Origin: Opisthocomus hoazin
Lineage: Eukaryota; Chordata; Aves; Opisthocomiformes; Opisthocomidae
Assembly: GCF_030867145.1 (NCBI RefSeq)
Contig: NC_134433.1
Span: 17,395,896 to 17,459,895 of the forward strand
Direction: 5' to 3'
DNA length: 64,000 nucleotides
The first letter of the stretch is position 1, and every line of letters begins with the position of its first letter. Made by a program: the position numbers and the translations under genes. Below are positions 62,501-64,000 of this stretch, one piece after another. The notes below the pieces were generated by a model. The model made no database searches and had not been told where the DNA came from. It saw nothing but the letters and a program-made list of their open reading frames with translations.

Positions 62501-63385
62501 CCACAATGGCACCATATTGGTGACTGTGAGGAAAACTAATTCCATCCCACCCAGCCCCAGTATATACTGCATTGGTTCTTTTGCAGTAACTAGCTAGATG
62601 TTTAACCATTCCTAACTTTGAGTGCTTTATCTGCAACTTTGTCATAAAACTAAAGGGTCGCATGTGATTTTGTAAGCTATGACTAATAAGCTATATTGTG
62701 TAAGAATGTTTAGTCAGCTTCTGAATAACAACATAATGCAGAGTTAAAATAACTAGCTTGCATTACTACTTACGGGAGCCCTGCAAAATATGTGATACAT
62801 TGTGTATTGGTTCTGCGTGAAAGAGGCTTATTGCTGGATTATGTTTGTTATCATGGATTAATTGGGATTTTCACAGGTTAAATTAAGACATAAAACTTTA
62901 CATTTCATGCTTTTTAGGGAGAGAGAGGGAAATTTTAGATCCTGATGCAGAGCGACGAGTTTGTGCTAGGAGACAGAAACAAGCTGCACGATCAGCTGGG
63001 ATGCTGTATGTACTCCAGCAACAGGTAGGAACCAGCGTTTTAAATTGGGATGTATAGGAGCTAGTTTATTGTGATGAATTTGACAGGAATTAACTGAAAC
63101 AAGAGAAATTTGATTGGGTTATCTTTGAACTTTCGTGGCATTCTAATTTAGATCTGAATGGTGTGACTAATTTCTCTCGTGACTGGCCAGAGAGATGAGC
63201 ATCACCACTGGAAAATCTGGACTTTCACTCAGAGGTTACTGTGAAGATTTAATTGTTCGTTTATAGACATAGAGCTAATTCTGACTGACTTTCCCCTCTC
63301 CCACTCCTTTCTTGACAAACAGGTAAAAGACATTCAGGATGACTTAGAAAAACTGAGTCCTCATAAAATCAAACATACTAAAAAG
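59552..63385 (+). CDS. KIAA0753: KIAA0753 (OFIP/moonraker) centriolar protein, N-terminal part; continues beyond the window
   Basis: Coding exons seen: 59552-59641 (in an exon starting at 59537), 60979-61591, 62918-63024 and 63323-63385. They encode the first 291 residues or so of a protein of about 970 residues in human. The human protein works at centriolar satellites and the distal centriole with OFD1 and FOR20 in ciliogenesis and centriole duplication. Homology is clear: [10 protein letters not shown] at the start, [20 protein letters not shown], a [20 protein letters not shown] segment, [18 protein letters not shown], then a coiled-coil-prone stretch (about 211-285) with [36 protein letters not shown] and [11 protein letters not shown]. 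Exon 60979-61591 must use the donor GTGTAA to stay in frame. Solo LTRs in antisense occupy two introns. The next exon is not visible before 64000. Confidence 0.93.
59846..60415 (-). mobile_element. solo LTR (avian ERVL-like) in KIAA0753 intron, antisense
   Basis: Reverse-complement relative of the LTR at 43843. Shared blocks include CACTCACTCTCCCCTGGTGG-like sequence, AGAATCAGAAGGGTAAAAGT, TCATGGGTTGAGATAAAGAC and CTGTCCCAGCTGTGTTTCCT. It is about 570 bp without viral genes. It is more diverged than the 43843 copy and no clean target-site duplication is evident, so it is older. Confidence 0.85.
62043..62565 (-). mobile_element. solo LTR, diverged member of the ERVL-like group, in KIAA0753 intron, antisense
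   Basis: In minus-strand sense it shows GGGATGGAATTAGTTTTCCT, then ACAGTGTTGATAACACAC, GGGGACACAGTCAGGACAGC, GGGATATTCCATGCCATG and an end near TTAGCCCACAACA. These blocks are shared with the LTRs at 43843 and especially 6505. About 520 bp, no internal genes, ends imprecise by a few bases. Confidence 0.8.
62168..62205. repeat. GAAA/GAGA-rich microsatellite inside the LTR
   Basis: A run of GAAA and GAGA units. It lies at the equivalent place in the LTR to the (GGAC)n of the 6505 copy, upstream of the ACAAGTGA block. Confidence 0.9.
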
Positions 63386-64000
63386 GTAAGATGTAATTAT
63401 CCTTCAGGCTGTATCTTATTGACACAAAGTTTTATAGCTAGTTGAGTTTGATTGTCTAGGGTACACCTGAGCCCTCTCCAGAAGGGAGATTTTTCTTTGT
63501 GTCTTTCACCTTTCATCTCATTCTCACAGAAGTGTGTCTCACTTGATCTGATAGTGCCTTTGCTGCTTCCCTCTTCTCCTCAGTTCTTATCTGTCTACAG
63601 TAAACTGGAGAGGAAGGCAGTTGGTCTTCTGCTTTTATGTGGCTCCTGATTCCTTCTTCATTCCACTTCCTTTTCTGAATAACACTGTGTTATACTCTTG
63701 ACTACTTTTTTTTAGCTTCCTGTCAATGTCACCAAGTCTTATCAACCTCCTTTCTGATTTTCTTCTCTGCCCAGCTCTTTCAGAAAGAATACTGAGAGCA
63801 TAGAATGGTTTGGTTGGAAGGGACCTTACAGATCATCTAGTTCCCACCTCCCTTCCGTGGGCAGGGACACAAGATCATGCCTACTGTTTGGCCAATATTG
63901 TCACATTGTTCTCTTGTGCTTTTCCATCACTTATATTTTCTTCTGTAACAAAAACTGGTGGATGGAGAATGTTCTATATTTCTGCAATTGTTGCACATTA
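63386..64000 (+). other. KIAA0753 intron, runs off the window
   Basis: No further coding exon of KIAA0753 is recognisable. The plus ORF 63452-63649 has no counterpart in the human protein. A CR1 fragment lies in this intron. Confidence 0.6.
63796..63870 (-). mobile_element. CR1 LINE 3'-end fragment
   Basis: Reverse-complement CR1 tail: AGCATAGAATGGTTTGGTTG, GGAAGGGACCTTACAGATCA, then TCTAGTTCCCACCTCCCTTC and GGGCAGGGACAC. Confidence 0.88.

Noticed and set aside
62043-62565. Full provirus in KIAA0753 introns
   Set aside because: The two LTRs at 59846 and 62043 have the same orientation and lie 1.6 kb apart, but they belong to different subfamilies and host exon 60979-61591 lies between them. 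They are independent solo LTRs.

Overview
The window is nuclear DNA from a bird. The evidence is 3' fragments of CR1 LINEs, several copies of an avian ERVL-like solo LTR, short GC-rich CpG-island promoters and compact vertebrate exon structures. This LTR family (starting near TGTCCTAGCTTTGGCTGGGA) is, as far as I recall, common in neoavian birds, so a neoavian rather than a galliform host is my inference. The gene order matches the human 17p13 block (XAF1, SLC13A5, MED31, TXNDC17, KIAA0753). The C17orf100 locus of the human block is not recognisable here.

Five host genes could be assembled exon by exon with consistent splice phases. XAF1 lies on the minus strand (2177-9956, seven coding exons, 303 aa), with a candidate interferon-stimulated response element about 60 bases upstream of its ATG. 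SLC13A5, the sodium-citrate transporter NaCT, is on the plus strand (18000-31601, 12 exons, 587 aa) and starts in a CpG island. MED31, a Mediator subunit, is on the plus strand (50110-54985, 4 exons, 125 aa). TXNDC17 (TRP14) is on the minus strand (56401-58476, 4 exons, 122 aa), tail-to-tail with MED31 and head-to-head with KIAA0753. KIAA0753 (OFIP/moonraker) is on the plus strand, with its first four coding exons at 59552-63385; the gene runs off the right edge.

Layout: 1-2176 is the 3' flank of XAF1. 2177-9956 is XAF1, with two solo LTRs in intron 1. 10030-17500 is intergenic, holding CR1 fragments, one GC-rich solo LTR and a short protein-like stretch near 17400. 18000-31900 is SLC13A5. 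32000-49700 is a gene-poor interval of about 18 kb with one well-preserved solo LTR and probably a second LTR. 49730-64000 is the MED31-TXNDC17-KIAA0753 cluster, with a 1 kb CR1 in MED31 intron 1 and two antisense solo LTRs in KIAA0753 introns.

The genes are ordinary and functionally unrelated: apoptosis and interferon response, citrate uptake, transcription, redox, and centriole/cilium. They share a conserved chromosomal neighbourhood, not a pathway. I found no previously undescribed system. The points most worth a second look are the XAF1 ISRE, the LTR load in XAF1 intron 1, the long loop in SLC13A5, the unexplained coding-like stretch at 17.4 kb and the two overlapping splice donors in KIAA0753.
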